Below, piece after piece: positions 24,266 through 33,694 of a DNA stretch of 59,267 bases. The translations under genes and the position numbers were made by a program. The notes under the pieces were generated by a model. The model did no database searches. It had not been told where the DNA came from and saw only the letters and a program-made list of their open reading frames with translations. Each line of letters starts with the position of its first letter. The first letter of the stretch is position 1. Source of the DNA: Planctomyces sp. (GTDB lineage: Bacteria > Planctomycetota > Planctomycetia > Planctomycetales > Planctomycetaceae); assembly GCA_005798445.1 (NCBI GenBank), contig SYJG01000043.1, positions 1 to 59,267 on the forward strand, in the 5' to 3' direction.

Positions 24266-25771
24266 CTATTCGTACTCCCACTTCGACACCCAAGGGTCTC
24301 GGGTTTGCTTCTGCCAGGCTTTGAGTTTGTCTTTGAGTTCGCCGATCAGCTTGGCGTGCTGCGGGGCATCGGCGAGGTTCTTGAGTTCGTCAGGGTCGGC
24401 TTCGAGGTCGTACAACTCAAAACGAGGGCGATGAATGTAGGCCGACGTCGATCGCAATCCGTAAACCGGCAGCTTCGCTTTCAACGCCATTTGCCACGTC
24501 GGCGAGGCGTACAAGTCGGAGGCGAATGGGTACGGCAGCTCGTGAGCGATGTTGAAGATCAGCTTGTACCGGCCACTGATGACCGAGCGCATCGGGTAGT
24601 ACATCGTGACCTCGTGAAATGTGTGCGAGCCGAAGATTTCGCCGAAACCGTTCTTCGCGGCGTGCTCGTCGCTCAGTGCTTTCACGAATGAGCGGCCATG
24701 AAATGTAACCGGCTGCGCCTTCGCATTCTTGGCGGGGCGAGCTCCTTCAGGGCCGCCACCATTTTCGCGCGGAGCGACGGGCGGAGCGGGCTTTGGCGTG
24801 ACTCCGCACCAGTCGAGAATCGTCGGCGTGATGTCCGTCCAGGCGACGAGCGCATCGGTGGTGCCACGCCGCGGTTGCGTCGGGTCGCGAACGATCAGCG
24901 GCAGACGAGCGCCGGGATCGTACAGCGTTGTCTTCGCTCCGGGAAACGGCGGGCCGTTGTCGGCGAGGAACAGCACCAGCGTGTCGTCCGAGTGGCCTGT
25001 CTCTTCCAGTGCCTGCATCAGAGCGCCGATACCTTGATCGAGCCGGTTGATCGCTTCGTAATACTCGGCCCACTCCTGCCGGACTTCGGGCGCGTTCGGC
25101 AGCCAGGACGGGACGCACATGTCGTCGGCCTTGAAGCGAGCGGGCATCACGCCCGGATAATAATCGTCTTTCAGTGAGTTCGCGTACCCTTGAGCCGCTC
25201 GATGCGGATCGGTGCTGCACCAGTAGAGGAAGAACGGCCGGTCATCCTTTTCGGCGATCCAAGACTTCGCGTTCTCGGCCATACGGACGGAGTTTCGCGA
25301 GCCTTGAATGCCGTCGTTGCGGTATGTCTCGAAGTGGTACGTCGCCTCCGGCGCGAGGTGATACTTGCCGATCGAGCAGGTGCGATAACCCGCCTCGGTC
25401 ATCATGACCGGCAGCGTCCGCACCGAGTCGTACGTCGAGAAATGGCCGTCGCCGTGAGCGTGACCGTAGTGCCCGGTCGCGTGGTTGAACTGACCGGTCA
25501 TCAGCACCGAGCGACTCGCGCTGCAACTGGCGGTCGTGCAGTACGCTCGCGTGAAGCGGACCCCTTCGGCCGCGAGCTTGTCGATGTTCGGAGTCTTCGC
25601 TTGCTTGTCGCCGTAACAGCCGAGCTGCCAGCCAAGGTCGTCGGCGACAATCACGACGACGTTCTTCGCTGGTCGCTTCGGCTTGGTCGCTTCGTCGGCC
25701 TCCGCATACGGTGTGATCACCAGCAAGAGCCAACTCATCACAACCCCAATCGACAGCACGTTGCGATTCAT
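24266..25771 (-). CDS. Sulfatase (formylglycine-dependent, secreted)
   Basis: This is a 501-residue type I sulfatase. A signal peptide covers about residues 1-25 ([21 protein letters not shown]). Metal-binding VADD lies at 42-45. The formylglycine motif C83-S-A-S-R87 would be converted by a maturase not seen here. Further metal and substrate motifs are GKYHLAPE and [13 protein letters not shown] Pro/Gly/Ala-rich stretch in the middle ([21 protein letters not shown]) looks like a linker or insertion. Planctomycetes use many such enzymes to desulfate algal or animal polysaccharides, and the substrate here is unknown. It stands alone, between a glycosyltransferase gene and selB. Confidence 0.93.
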   Translation of the reverse strand: MNRNVLSIGVVMSWLLLVITPYAEADEATKPKRPAKNVVVIVADDLGWQLGCYGDKQAKTPNIDKLAAEGVRFTRAYCTTASCSASRSVLMTGQFNHATGHYGHAHGDGHFSTYDSVRTLPVMMTEAGYRTCSIGKYHLAPEATYHFETYRNDGIQGSRNSVRMAENAKSWIAEKDDRPFFLYWCSTDPHRAAQGYANSLKDDYYPGVMPARFKADDMCVPSWLPNAPEVRQEWAEYYEAINRLDQGIGALMQALEETGHSDDTLVLFLADNGPPFPGAKTTLYDPGARLPLIVRDPTQPRRGTTDALVAWTDITPTILDWCGVTPKPAPPVAPRENGGGPEGARPAKNAKAQPVTFHGRSFVKALSDEHAAKNGFGEIFGSHTFHEVTMYYPMRSVISGRYKLIFNIAHELPYPFASDLYASPTWQMALKAKLPVYGLRSTSAYIHRPRFELYDLEADPDELKNLADAPQHAKLIGELKDKLKAWQKQTRDPWVSKWEYE

Positions 25772-25860
25772 GGCAGAAATCCCAAAGACTCAGGACAGAG
25801 ACCGAATGCCTACGTCCGGTCGATGGTTCGGACGCAGGCGTTCCAACTGTGAGTTCCAAG

Positions 25861-26949
25861 CTACTCTCCTGCTCTCACTGCTTCCAGGCAGGCGATGAGT
25901 CGTGGCAGTTGCGATTGGACGGAATAGTGATCCGCTACAGTCGTTCGCGCCGCAGTAACAACGGAATCGCGGCGGCTTGGATCCGACAAGAGTTTCCGCA
26001 AGACGAACAGCCATTCGTCGGGCGTTGTGGCCAGCCAGCCGTTGACTCCGTGATGGATGATCTCGGAATTGATGCCGACGGGCGACGCAACTGCGGGAAC
26101 TCCAGCGGCCATGTACTGCAGAATCTTGAGTCCGCATTTGTACCGCGTCCAATCCGTATCGGGCATCGGCATCAGGCCAATGTTGAACGCTTGGAGTTCG
26201 ACGACTTCGGTCGCTTCTGACCAGCGGACGAAACGAGTTTGAATCCCGTCGCGTTCCAAATTCAAACTCCGCAGCGGTCGATCCGACTCGGCAATGATCC
26301 GAAGCTCGACAGGAACCTCGCCAGAAAGTTGCTTCAGCGGCTCACGCAGGATTTCAAGATACGGGATGTTCGCCGCCGTTCCAGTCCAGCCGAGGACGAG
26401 GGGCGAGGGGTTAGGGGTGAGGGGTGAGTCGGCCTGGCTGAACCCTCGCCCCTCACCCCTCGCCCCTCGCCCCTGCCACTTCTCGACATCCACGCATGTT
26501 GGGATGACGGTCACTCGCGAATTGATCGTCCGCACGCGAGTCGCCAGCAGTTCGTTGCCGGCAATGACGTGGTCACTCAGACCGCAAAGCACCTCGAACT
26601 TGTGGCGGTTGAGCACGAACAGGCCGTCGTCGATATCGAGTACCAATCGACGGGAGATCTGTCGCAGTGTTTGTTCGACATCGAATGTCGCATCGCTGAA
26701 GAGCTCGCGTTCAAGGACGACGACGTCGGGCGACCAGCGTTCCAGTGACTTCAAGTCCGCCTGGCGATTCCAGCGTTTGAAGACTCCGCTCAATCGGAAT
26801 CCGAGCATCGGCAAAGAGGCGTACTTCTCCGGACAACTCGGCAGCACCAGACATTCGTGTCCAAGCCGTTGCAGGTGTGGCACAAACTGCAACACCCGAA
26901 AGCGACTACTGGGAACAAACCGACCCGATGTGAGAAAGGCAACACGCAT
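25861..26949 (-). CDS. Glycosyltransferase (GT4-like)
   Basis: This is a 362-residue cytosolic glycosyltransferase with a GT-B fold. It starts with a nucleotide-sugar transferase N-domain (MRVAFLTSGRFVPSSRFRVLQ) and has LVLGWTGTAANIPYL at the domain boundary. The C-domain GLKILQYMAAGVPAVASPVG with the following NGW is the typical donor-binding block of family 4. The gene is preceded by no related sugar genes, so the acceptor is unknown. Residues about 168-192 (GARGEGRG...SPLTPNPSPL) are encoded by a palindrome (26399-26474) lying between the two domains. Confidence 0.9.
   Translation of the reverse strand: MRVAFLTSGRFVPSSRFRVLQFVPHLQRLGHECLVLPSCPEKYASLPMLGFRLSGVFKRWNRQADLKSLERWSPDVVVLERELFSDATFDVEQTLRQISRRLVLDIDDGLFVLNRHKFEVLCGLSDHVIAGNELLATRVRTINSRVTVIPTCVDVEKWQGRGARGEGRGFSQADSPLTPNPSPLVLGWTGTAANIPYLEILREPLKQLSGEVPVELRIIAESDRPLRSLNLERDGIQTRFVRWSEATEVVELQAFNIGLMPMPDTDWTRYKCGLKILQYMAAGVPAVASPVGINSEIIHHGVNGWLATTPDEWLFVLRKLLSDPSRRDSVVTAARTTVADHYSVQSQLPRLIACLEAVRAGE
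26399..26474. repeat. In-frame palindrome inside the glycosyltransferase gene
   Basis: The left arm, made of GAGGGGYGAGGGG-type units (26399-26428), is complementary to the right arm of CCCTCGCCCCTCACCCCTCG type (26443-26474). It is read through without a stop and adds about 25 residues at the interdomain hinge. Related GEG/SPLP-type sequence lies upstream of the sigma gene (17691-17801). Confidence 0.85.
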
Positions 26950-27143
26950 CTGTGAAATGACTCCCAGAGCCGGATGAAACGATTGTGCGGGATGTAGTAC
27001 CGGATCAGCGTCAAATCATCGCTTTTGATGGAAGTCAAATACTCTTGATTGAAATCACGTCTGATTTCAGTAGGCTGCTAACCGTTGTATCGGTTACGTC
27101 AACCGATTCAGTTGCAACAGATAGGCAAAATAGGAATACAACC

Positions 27144-28127
27144 ATGATTATGCGGGCCTGGCAAAGGTGGTTGAAGGACATCAATCCTGAAGAACGACGC
27201 GCACGGCGGCGCACGTTGATTTCTGGTGCGGAATCATTGGAAAAACGGATCGTCCCAGCGATTTCGGGCACTTCGACTTCAAGCACCGCGACAGCGATTT
27301 CCCTGTCGCTGACGAATGGCGAAGACGTCAGCATTGGTTTCGATGGAACACGGCTCACCTACGACACTGGCTCAGGGGCGGTGCCTTTCGGTGGCGACTT
27401 GGGGGCGTTGAGTTCTCCGAGACTCACGATCAATTGCTCCAACAATTTGGTCAATGACATCCTCATCGATTCGAGTTTGAATAGCTCCTCCGGGCTGACT
27501 CGAATCACCATGAATTTGAACGGAGGCGGAGACTCAGCGGATGCCGCCGCAACGGATATTCCCGTTTCGATCAACGGCGGCTCTGGCAACGACAATCTCA
27601 TTGGCGGCAGCGGCAATGACACAATTGATGGTTCATCAGGCAAAGATGAAATCTCCGGAGAAGATGGCGACGACACATTAAGAGGTTCCGCGGATGACGA
27701 TGTGCTCACGGGCGGGTTCGGAGAGGACGATTTGGACGGCGGGGCCGGTGCGGACGACCTGTCGGGGAACGAAGACGATGATTACTGCTTAGGTGGCACC
27801 GGCAACGATTCGATTTACGGTGGTGACGGAAACGATGTCGTCAATGGCCAAGGGGACGACGACAAAGTCTACGGCGATGCGGGCAACGATTACGTCTACG
27901 GTGGCGCGGGCAGAGATTTTGTGGATGGAGGTACCGACTACGACATCGTCAAAGGACAAGGAGGGCAAGACACCATCGCAGGAAGCCTTGATGACGCGAT
28001 CGCTGAATGGCAAGTCTTCAGAACCTTTGAATCATTGGATGCCTTCAGAAGTGCATCGACTCCTACTGCGGTCAAACGTCCCGATCTCGTGGATGGGGCG
28101 CGTGATAAGTTCGACTACGAGAATTGA
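27144..28127 (+). CDS. RTX-type calcium-binding protein with planctomycete N-terminal motif
   Basis: This 327-residue acidic protein has an N-terminal basic stretch followed by ESLEKRIVPAIS (about 30-41), a variant of the LEPR-type motif that opens many exported planctomycete proteins. After a beta-rich region (about 50-130) there are some 13 to 15 GGxGxD nonapeptide repeats (about 145-280; GGSGNDNLI, GGDGNDVVN, YGDAGNDYV) that fold into a calcium-binding beta-roll. No catalytic domain is seen, and it probably works as a surface or matrix protein. The start at 27144 has AGGAA upstream. A strong terminator follows at 28175. Confidence 0.85.
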   Translation: MIMRAWQRWLKDINPEERRARRRTLISGAESLEKRIVPAISGTSTSSTATAISLSLTNGEDVSIGFDGTRLTYDTGSGAVPFGGDLGALSSPRLTINCSNNLVNDILIDSSLNSSSGLTRITMNLNGGGDSADAAATDIPVSINGGSGNDNLIGGSGNDTIDGSSGKDEISGEDGDDTLRGSADDDVLTGGFGEDDLDGGAGADDLSGNEDDDYCLGGTGNDSIYGGDGNDVVNGQGDDDKVYGDAGNDYVYGGAGRDFVDGGTDYDIVKGQGGQDTIAGSLDDAIAEWQVFRTFESLDAFRSASTPTAVKRPDLVDGARDKFDYEN

Positions 28128-28174
28128 TCCGGATTCGTCCGACTGTTGACGAATTTCCATCGAAGAAACGGAAT

Positions 28175-28210
28175 GGCGGCCGCGCTCTCCCAAGTGCGGC
28201 CGCCCTTTTT
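28175..28210 (+). terminator. Rho-independent terminator after the RTX gene
   Basis: A perfect 9-bp stem GGCGGCCGC (28175-28183) / GCGGCCGCC (28196-28204) with a 12-nt loop is followed by CTTTTT. It lies 48 bases past the stop codon and is the clearest intrinsic terminator in the window. Confidence 0.9.
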
Positions 28211-28396
28211 GTTGCCAACCCACCGGAAACGCCAGCCAATTGCGTGGACTGGTCGGCGTAGAGAGTCGGGGCATCAATGTTTCTCGGTGGAATCGTCGGT
28301 GGATCGAGAGAACTCCTCTTGGGGTAATTGCCCCAAACGAAGTATCGTCCCATCCCCTTCACGGACCTTCGTCCGCCATGCTCGGGAGCCACCGCC

Positions 28397-29122
28397 ATGT
28401 CTGTCTTCGTCAGTCGCGAGAGCATGCACTTTCTGACGTGTCCTCTCCTCTGGCTGCTGGCTTGTGTCAGCCCAAGTTCCTGGGGATTGGCCGATGAACC
28501 TCGCGACGAACCGGCCGTGGTGGAGAAGCACTCGCGTATGTTCAAAATCTCGATTGACGGCACCGAACGTGGCACGTTGACGATGCTGCTGACCAAGCGC
28601 AACGACGGTACAGAAACCATGCGAGGGCAAGCCGAGCTCTCATTCAATTTCGTCGTTTACAAGTACCGCTACTCTTCTTCCGGGACCGAAGTTTGGAAGT
28701 CCGGACGTTTGCTCCGCTTGGCCAATGAAGCCGACTACAACGGCGACAAGTACGTCGTGCAGGCATCGGCCCAGCAGCAAGAATTGACCATCGAGGTCAA
28801 CGGCGAATCACAGCGCACCACGGCGGACGTTTGGGTCACTTCGTACTGGCGAGAACCAGAACCGCACAAAGTCGGCCAGAAGCTGGCGTTGTTCGATGCG
28901 GACAAGGGCCGCAAGCTTTCTGGAACTTTGCAGCGTGTCGGAAAAGAGCAGCTCACCCTCGAAAAGAAAATGGTGAATGCGACGCGCTATCAAATCCGAG
29001 GCGATGTCGAAGTCGATCTGTGGTACGACGAAGATCAGCGGCTGATGCGTCAGCATTCTGTGGAATCCGGACACCGTGCGTTGCTCGAACTGATGCAGAT
29101 CAATCGACGAGAGATTCCGTGA
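28397..29122 (+). CDS. Exported DUF6134-like protein
   Basis: This is a 241-residue secreted protein. The signal peptide is HFLTCPLLWLLACVSPSSWGLA (about 11-32). The mature part is beta-rich, with FKISIDGTERGTLTM, FVVYKYRYSSSGTEVWKSGRL and VDLWYDEDQRLMRQHSVESG. That matches the pattern of DUF6134 proteins, whose function is unknown. I recall this family with moderate certainty only. The start at 28397 gives the best signal peptide with a GGAG upstream, and a Met at 28424 is possible. The next gene begins 114 bases downstream on the same strand. Confidence 0.7.
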   Translation: MSVFVSRESMHFLTCPLLWLLACVSPSSWGLADEPRDEPAVVEKHSRMFKISIDGTERGTLTMLLTKRNDGTETMRGQAELSFNFVVYKYRYSSSGTEVWKSGRLLRLANEADYNGDKYVVQASAQQQELTIEVNGESQRTTADVWVTSYWREPEPHKVGQKLALFDADKGRKLSGTLQRVGKEQLTLEKKMVNATRYQIRGDVEVDLWYDEDQRLMRQHSVESGHRALLELMQINRREIP

Positions 29123-29236
29123 TGCGTGAAGTCTCACAGAACCAGAGCTAGACTCTGTTCGTTTGGCGGCTCGCCCGGCGTGGTGGAACCGTCCGCTCTG
29201 TTTTCACGCGCGCCTGATCGCACAGGAACGAGACGA

Positions 29237-29785
29237 ATGGAACTCAAAGCGGTGGCCTGCGGAAACTGTGGAGCGCCATTACAGGTGCCGGACGCGGTGC
29301 GGTTTCTCAACTGCAATCACTGCGCCAGTTCGCTGGAGATCAAACACACGGAGAGCGTCACCTATTCGGAGCAGATTGCGCAGATCGACGAACGCACCGA
29401 ACGCATCGAGCAGAAGCTGGAAGTTCTGGAATTGCAGAGTGAGTTGGCCCGCCTCGACAGCGCGTGGCAGGTCACTCGCGAGAAGTTGATGGTGACCAAC
29501 AAGCGCGGTCACAAGAGCATTCCGAGTAAAGTCGGTGCGGTGATCGGCGGGGTGATCGCAGTGCTGTTTGGTATTCTCTTCACGTCTGTTGCCAGCCAAA
29601 GTCCGGTGGGGCTGGGCGGTCTCGTGTTCATCGCTCTGGGCCTGTTTGGTGCCGCGACCGGTTACTCGAAAGCAAACGCCTACGAGCTTGCTGAGTGGGA
29701 GTATCAAGACAATCGCCGGCAAATTCAGGATCGCTTGTCGAGCGCACGCGGCGAGCAACCGGCGTTGCCCTGGACGAACTCGTAA
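29237..29785 (+). CDS. Zinc-ribbon, coiled-coil membrane protein
   Basis: This 182-residue protein starts with a zinc ribbon (CGNCGAPLQVPDAVRFLNCNHC, four cysteines in CxxC...CxxC spacing, residues about 8-31). A coiled coil follows (about 45-85, YSEQIAQIDERTERIEQKLEVLELQSEL). Two adjacent transmembrane helices come next (about 105-145, VGAVIGGVIAVLFGILFTSVA and LGGLVFIALGLFGAATGY), then a short charged tail. It is a likely inner-membrane protein with a cytosolic metal-binding head. No function is assigned. AGGAA precedes the start. Confidence 0.8.
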   Translation: MELKAVACGNCGAPLQVPDAVRFLNCNHCASSLEIKHTESVTYSEQIAQIDERTERIEQKLEVLELQSELARLDSAWQVTREKLMVTNKRGHKSIPSKVGAVIGGVIAVLFGILFTSVASQSPVGLGGLVFIALGLFGAATGYSKANAYELAEWEYQDNRRQIQDRLSSARGEQPALPWTNS

Positions 29786-29803
29786 CCGCAGAGAATCGGG
29801 CTT

Positions 29804-31180
29804 TCATCCGAATAGTCCAGACACGGGCGAGCCTTCGCAAACTCGGTGAATGCGTCCGGCTTGATCGCGGAGATCGAGATCGGGATCGACTCCGAGCAAA
29901 TGCAGAATCGTCGCGGCCAGATCGGAGGGAGTGACTGCTCGATCGGCCGGGTATGCTCCCAAACGATCCGACGCACCGTAGATCGCTCCGGCGCGGACGC
30001 CGGCTCCGGCCAGGATGAGCGTGGCGACTTGCGGCCAATGGTCTCGGCCGGCGTTCGCGTTGATCTTCGGAGTGCGGCCGAACTCGCCCATCGCGAGGAA
30101 CAACGTGTCGTCGAGCATCCCGCGCTCGACGAGATCATCCAGCAGTGCCGACATCGCGACGTCCGTCGGAGGTGCGAGTCGGTTCCGCATGTGCGCGAAG
30201 TTGTTGGCGTGCGTGTCCCACACCGGCGAGTCGCGTGGCCCTTCGTAATGCCAATAGACCGTGACGAGCGCGACTCCCGCCTCCAAAAGTCGCCGAGCCA
30301 TCAAGCAGCCTTGCCCGAACAGGTGCGAGCCGTATTGCTGGCGAGTCGCCGCCGATTCACGATCCAAATCAAATGCCGTCTGTACCGCGCTGGACGACAT
30401 CAGCGAGAAGACTCGCTCACGCTGCGATTCGACAATCGCCGCACGCGATGAGAGTCGCTCGCCTCGCAAACGCTGATCGAATTCCGTCAGCAGCCTTCGT
30501 CTCTCGTTGAGCCGCGCAGCGGACACCCCCTCGGCCAGTGCGAGCGGCGGCGCTGCAAATTGATTCGTCTTCGCCGAGCCTTCGATCAACAGCGGCGAGT
30601 GCCGCTCGCCCAAGAATCCGCCGGTCAGGCCGGGGAACTCGTTGACCGCGTCGTCGCGAATGATTTCCGGAAGCGACACAAACGTCGGTGGACCTTGCTG
30701 CGGACGAACCAGCGACAGGATCGAACCGACATGCGGATGATCCGTCGGCTGCGGTTTGATGTCTTGAGCTGTCTTCGCGTTCGCCTGCGGATGCCGCCGT
30801 CCCGTCAGCATCGTGTAGCCCGCCGACGTGTGAACCGTGTCGTCGTGAGTCACCGACCGCAACAACGTCACACGCTCCACTCGCCGAGCAAATTGCGGGA
30901 ACAGCTCACTGACTTGCACGCCCGGCATGCTGGTCGCGATCGGCGAGAACTCGCCGCGCACGTTCGCCGGAGCGTCCGGCTTCGGATCCCACGAGTCATG
31001 CTGCGGAACTCCGCCCGTCAGAAACAGCATCACGCAGCGTTTGGCTCGGCCGAACGAGCCGCGATTCTCACCTTCGACGGACATCGCGCGAGCCGCCAAC
31101 AAATTCGACAACGACAAGCCGGTCAGCCCCAGCGTTCCCGCTCGCAGCCACCGCCGCCGCGAGCAACTTGACGCTTTCAT
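29804..31180 (-). CDS. DUF1501 domain-containing protein
   Basis: This 458-residue protein has a Tat-like N-terminus (SRRRWLRAGTLGLTGLSLSNLL) and the full DUF1501 domain. The alkaline-phosphatase-like motifs are MLFLTGGVPQHDSWDPKPDAP, GEFGRTPKIN and GRDHWP. DUF1501 proteins are abundant exported planctomycete proteins of the phosphatase/sulfatase superfamily, often paired with DUF1549/DUF1553 proteins. This copy has no such partner next to it. The start at 31180 was chosen because it begins directly before the twin-arginine segment. The frame is open to 31291. It is the last gene after the M50/HlyD pair on this strand. Confidence 0.9.
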   Translation of the reverse strand: MKASSCSRRRWLRAGTLGLTGLSLSNLLAARAMSVEGENRGSFGRAKRCVMLFLTGGVPQHDSWDPKPDAPANVRGEFSPIATSMPGVQVSELFPQFARRVERVTLLRSVTHDDTVHTSAGYTMLTGRRHPQANAKTAQDIKPQPTDHPHVGSILSLVRPQQGPPTFVSLPEIIRDDAVNEFPGLTGGFLGERHSPLLIEGSAKTNQFAAPPLALAEGVSAARLNERRRLLTEFDQRLRGERLSSRAAIVESQRERVFSLMSSSAVQTAFDLDRESAATRQQYGSHLFGQGCLMARRLLEAGVALVTVYWHYEGPRDSPVWDTHANNFAHMRNRLAPPTDVAMSALLDDLVERGMLDDTLFLAMGEFGRTPKINANAGRDHWPQVATLILAGAGVRAGAIYGASDRLGAYPADRAVTPSDLAATILHLLGVDPDLDLRDQAGRIHRVCEGSPVSGLFG

Positions 31181-31312
31181 TTTGTCAGCCGCCAGTCCGA
31201 ACATCACCAACCTCAGCCGCTTCGAAACGCCCACCGGACTTCCGGGAACAGTTTGCCGCGCAATCAGCTCGCCGACCAGACAAAACGACAACTCGCCTAA
31301 CGGGACCGACCC

Positions 31313-33541
31313 TCAGTTCGCAGACGATAACTCGGCCGAGAACGTATTCCGCAGCAACCGCCAAAAACGAGCGGCGAGCGATTGAGTACCGCAAGCGATA
31401 CGAGCTTTGCCGGGCGAGTACAACGCTGCGTCAGACGTTTGACGGGCGGTTTCCTCCAGCAAGCGGACTCGAACTTCATACGAGACCTCGGCAGGTGCCG
31501 ACCCCGAACTCGTCTGCCGCACGGGAACGAGTTGAGCGACCGTCAGCTCGCGCGGCACGACTTCGGATCGTGAGGACGCGATCTCTTCGACTTGACCTTC
31601 GCGGAGCCTACCGGGAGCGGAGAGAAATCTCAGTTGGACTCGTTGGCCGGGCCGTACGAACTCGACCGCGTTTTGATCGACGAACAGCAGCGCATCTTGT
31701 CGTGCCGGGTTGCCGACGTAGCAGTACAACGTCTGCTCACTCAGAGTCGCGCCGAGGTTGTCGGTATCGAGCGGCGTGCCGTGCCAGTCCGGCAAAGAAT
31801 CATCGGCCGTTCGCGATCGGGCGACATTCGGCGGCGGCAAGACCGTTCCGTCCGAAGGGCTGTTCAACCGCAAGCGTTGCACTTCGCTCGACAATTGATC
31901 GAGCCGTCGCCGAGCACCTGCCAGTTCGTCGCGCGTGGCCGGCAGACGCATCGCGGCCGATTCGTTGTTGCCGCGTTGAGCTTCCAAATTCTTCAACCGT
32001 GCGTTCAGGCGAGCGACCTCGGCGACTCGCTGCTCGTTCTGTAGCAACAACTCGTGATTGACCAATTCGCCGAGCGACTCGCCGGCGCGAACTCGTGAAC
32101 CCGCCGGCACCGCCGATTCGATGCGACCGCCAACCGTCACGAACACCGGCTGAGCGTCTCCCGGAAACACGACAAACGGAGCACTCACCGAATACGGCAG
32201 CGGCATCACCACCACCACCACGAGCAGTGCTCCGGCAATCGCTAATCCTTTTCGCAGCCGCTGCGGTGACGATGTCGGACTTTGAGATCGCTGACGAATT
32301 CGCATGACCAGCTCTCGCACGGGAGTCACGACCGCTCCAAAAACTAGCATCGCGGAAATCGCTGTCGCGAAGATTCCCAATCCCCGACCAAAGAAGTGAT
32401 GCAGAAACCACACGATGCCAACCGTGACCGACAACCGATAGGCCGCCGACAGCACTCCGTAAATCACCAGCGTCCACCAGCGGCGAGAATCAAGCTCGAT
32501 GTCGTCGTCGCTGACTCCCGTGAGAACCCGTTCCCACAGCGACATCACCGTTTGCCGAGCCTGGATCGCCAAGTTCGGCAGACGCAGCCAATCGGCCAAG
32601 ACGTAGTAGCCGTCGTATCGCAGCAGCGGATTGCCGTTGAACAGCAACGTGTTGACCGAGCAGACCAGCATCACGTTCAAGAAGACCGAGTTCAGCAGTC
32701 CCGGCACGCTCGACCACCAGAGCAGTGTCGCGACGGAAGCCAGCACCAGCTCGACGAAGATACCCGCCGCCGAGATCGCGATCCTCGGCCAGCGCCGCGA
32801 GATCATCCAGGCATCGGTCACGTCGCCGTAAAACAGCGGCACGAACATCAGGACTTGAATCCCCAACTCGTGGCACTCGCCTCCGAAGTGCCGACAGGTC
32901 AGCACATGCCCCAGCTCGTGCAACAGCTTGATGCCGATGAAGACGGCCACCAGCGGCACGAGGTTTCCCAATCCGAACAGCGCCGCCGCATCGGGCAGTC
33001 GCCGCGCGAGCGTTTCCCATCGCAGAGTCACCAGCAACATCGCCAGCGCGATCAGCGACGTGCAGGCCACAAGCGTGACCGAGCTGAAGAGCCAACGAGT
33101 CGAGGGTTCGACGCGTCGCAACATCGGCTCCGGGTCGATGCCACGCCAGCGGAAGGAGAGCAAATTGGAAAACAGTCCAAGCCAGGCACGCTGACTCGAA
33201 ACTTCTCGCTGCTTCGCGATCGAACGCCCCTGTCCTGGCAGCAGCGAGGTCAATAACCCCGATTGCACGAGCGATCCGACGAACGCCCTTAGATTCTCCA
33301 GCGACCAGCCTTCTGCGGGAAACTGCCGACACAACGCTTCGAGAACTTCACCGTACGTCTTCTTACCGTCGAGCCGGCTGAACACCGCGAACTCCGCCTC
33401 GCGCAAGTGAAAGTACGCCAGCGACAACGGGTCTTTCAGCGTCCAGCCCGCCTCACCTCCGCCGGCCGACGCGAGTGCGATCACGTCACGCCGCATCCGC
33501 CACGGAATGATCGCATTGACGTTCTGAGCGGAAGGAGGCAT
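31313..33541 (-). CDS. PqqD-like / M50 metalloprotease / HlyD fusion membrane protein
   Basis: This is a 742-residue multi-domain membrane protein. Residues about 30-100 resemble PqqD, a peptide-binding domain (WTLKDPLSLAYFHLREAEFAVFSRLDG). Transmembrane helices follow, with the site-2-protease zinc motif HELGH at 208-212 and the second zinc region NPLLRYDGYYVLADWL at about 304-319. After further helices (about 350-470) comes a HlyD-type part with a biotinyl-lipoyl-like hairpin (about 480-660). This architecture is typical of exporters or processors of ribosomally made peptides. The adjacent upstream gene encodes a second HlyD-like protein. No precursor peptide or ABC ATPase is visible. Confidence 0.88.
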   Translation of the reverse strand: MPPSAQNVNAIIPWRMRRDVIALASAGGGEAGWTLKDPLSLAYFHLREAEFAVFSRLDGKKTYGEVLEALCRQFPAEGWSLENLRAFVGSLVQSGLLTSLLPGQGRSIAKQREVSSQRAWLGLFSNLLSFRWRGIDPEPMLRRVEPSTRWLFSSVTLVACTSLIALAMLLVTLRWETLARRLPDAAALFGLGNLVPLVAVFIGIKLLHELGHVLTCRHFGGECHELGIQVLMFVPLFYGDVTDAWMISRRWPRIAISAAGIFVELVLASVATLLWWSSVPGLLNSVFLNVMLVCSVNTLLFNGNPLLRYDGYYVLADWLRLPNLAIQARQTVMSLWERVLTGVSDDDIELDSRRWWTLVIYGVLSAAYRLSVTVGIVWFLHHFFGRGLGIFATAISAMLVFGAVVTPVRELVMRIRQRSQSPTSSPQRLRKGLAIAGALLVVVVVMPLPYSVSAPFVVFPGDAQPVFVTVGGRIESAVPAGSRVRAGESLGELVNHELLLQNEQRVAEVARLNARLKNLEAQRGNNESAAMRLPATRDELAGARRRLDQLSSEVQRLRLNSPSDGTVLPPPNVARSRTADDSLPDWHGTPLDTDNLGATLSEQTLYCYVGNPARQDALLFVDQNAVEFVRPGQRVQLRFLSAPGRLREGQVEEIASSRSEVVPRELTVAQLVPVRQTSSGSAPAEVSYEVRVRLLEETARQTSDAALYSPGKARIACGTQSLAARFWRLLRNTFSAELSSAN

Positions 33542-33565
33542 TCCAGAGATCCCTGCGACGCCGCG

Positions 33566-33694
33566 AACGTAGCCGCCTCGCTCCCGCGAGGCGGAGCCTA
33601 CACCCAGTGATCACTCACATTTCACAGAGTCTCGTTCAGATTGAGACCAACTTGACATTAGCTCTGCCTCGCGGGAGCGAGGCAGCTACGTTCA
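33566..33694. repeat. Inverted pair of family C hairpins
   Basis: Copies at 33566-33597 and 33661-33693 (GAACGTAGCYGCCTCGCTCC, each also self-complementary through CCTCGC/GCGAGG) face each other between the HlyD and M50 genes. The second copy overlaps the TGA stop codon of the HlyD gene. Confidence 0.9.
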
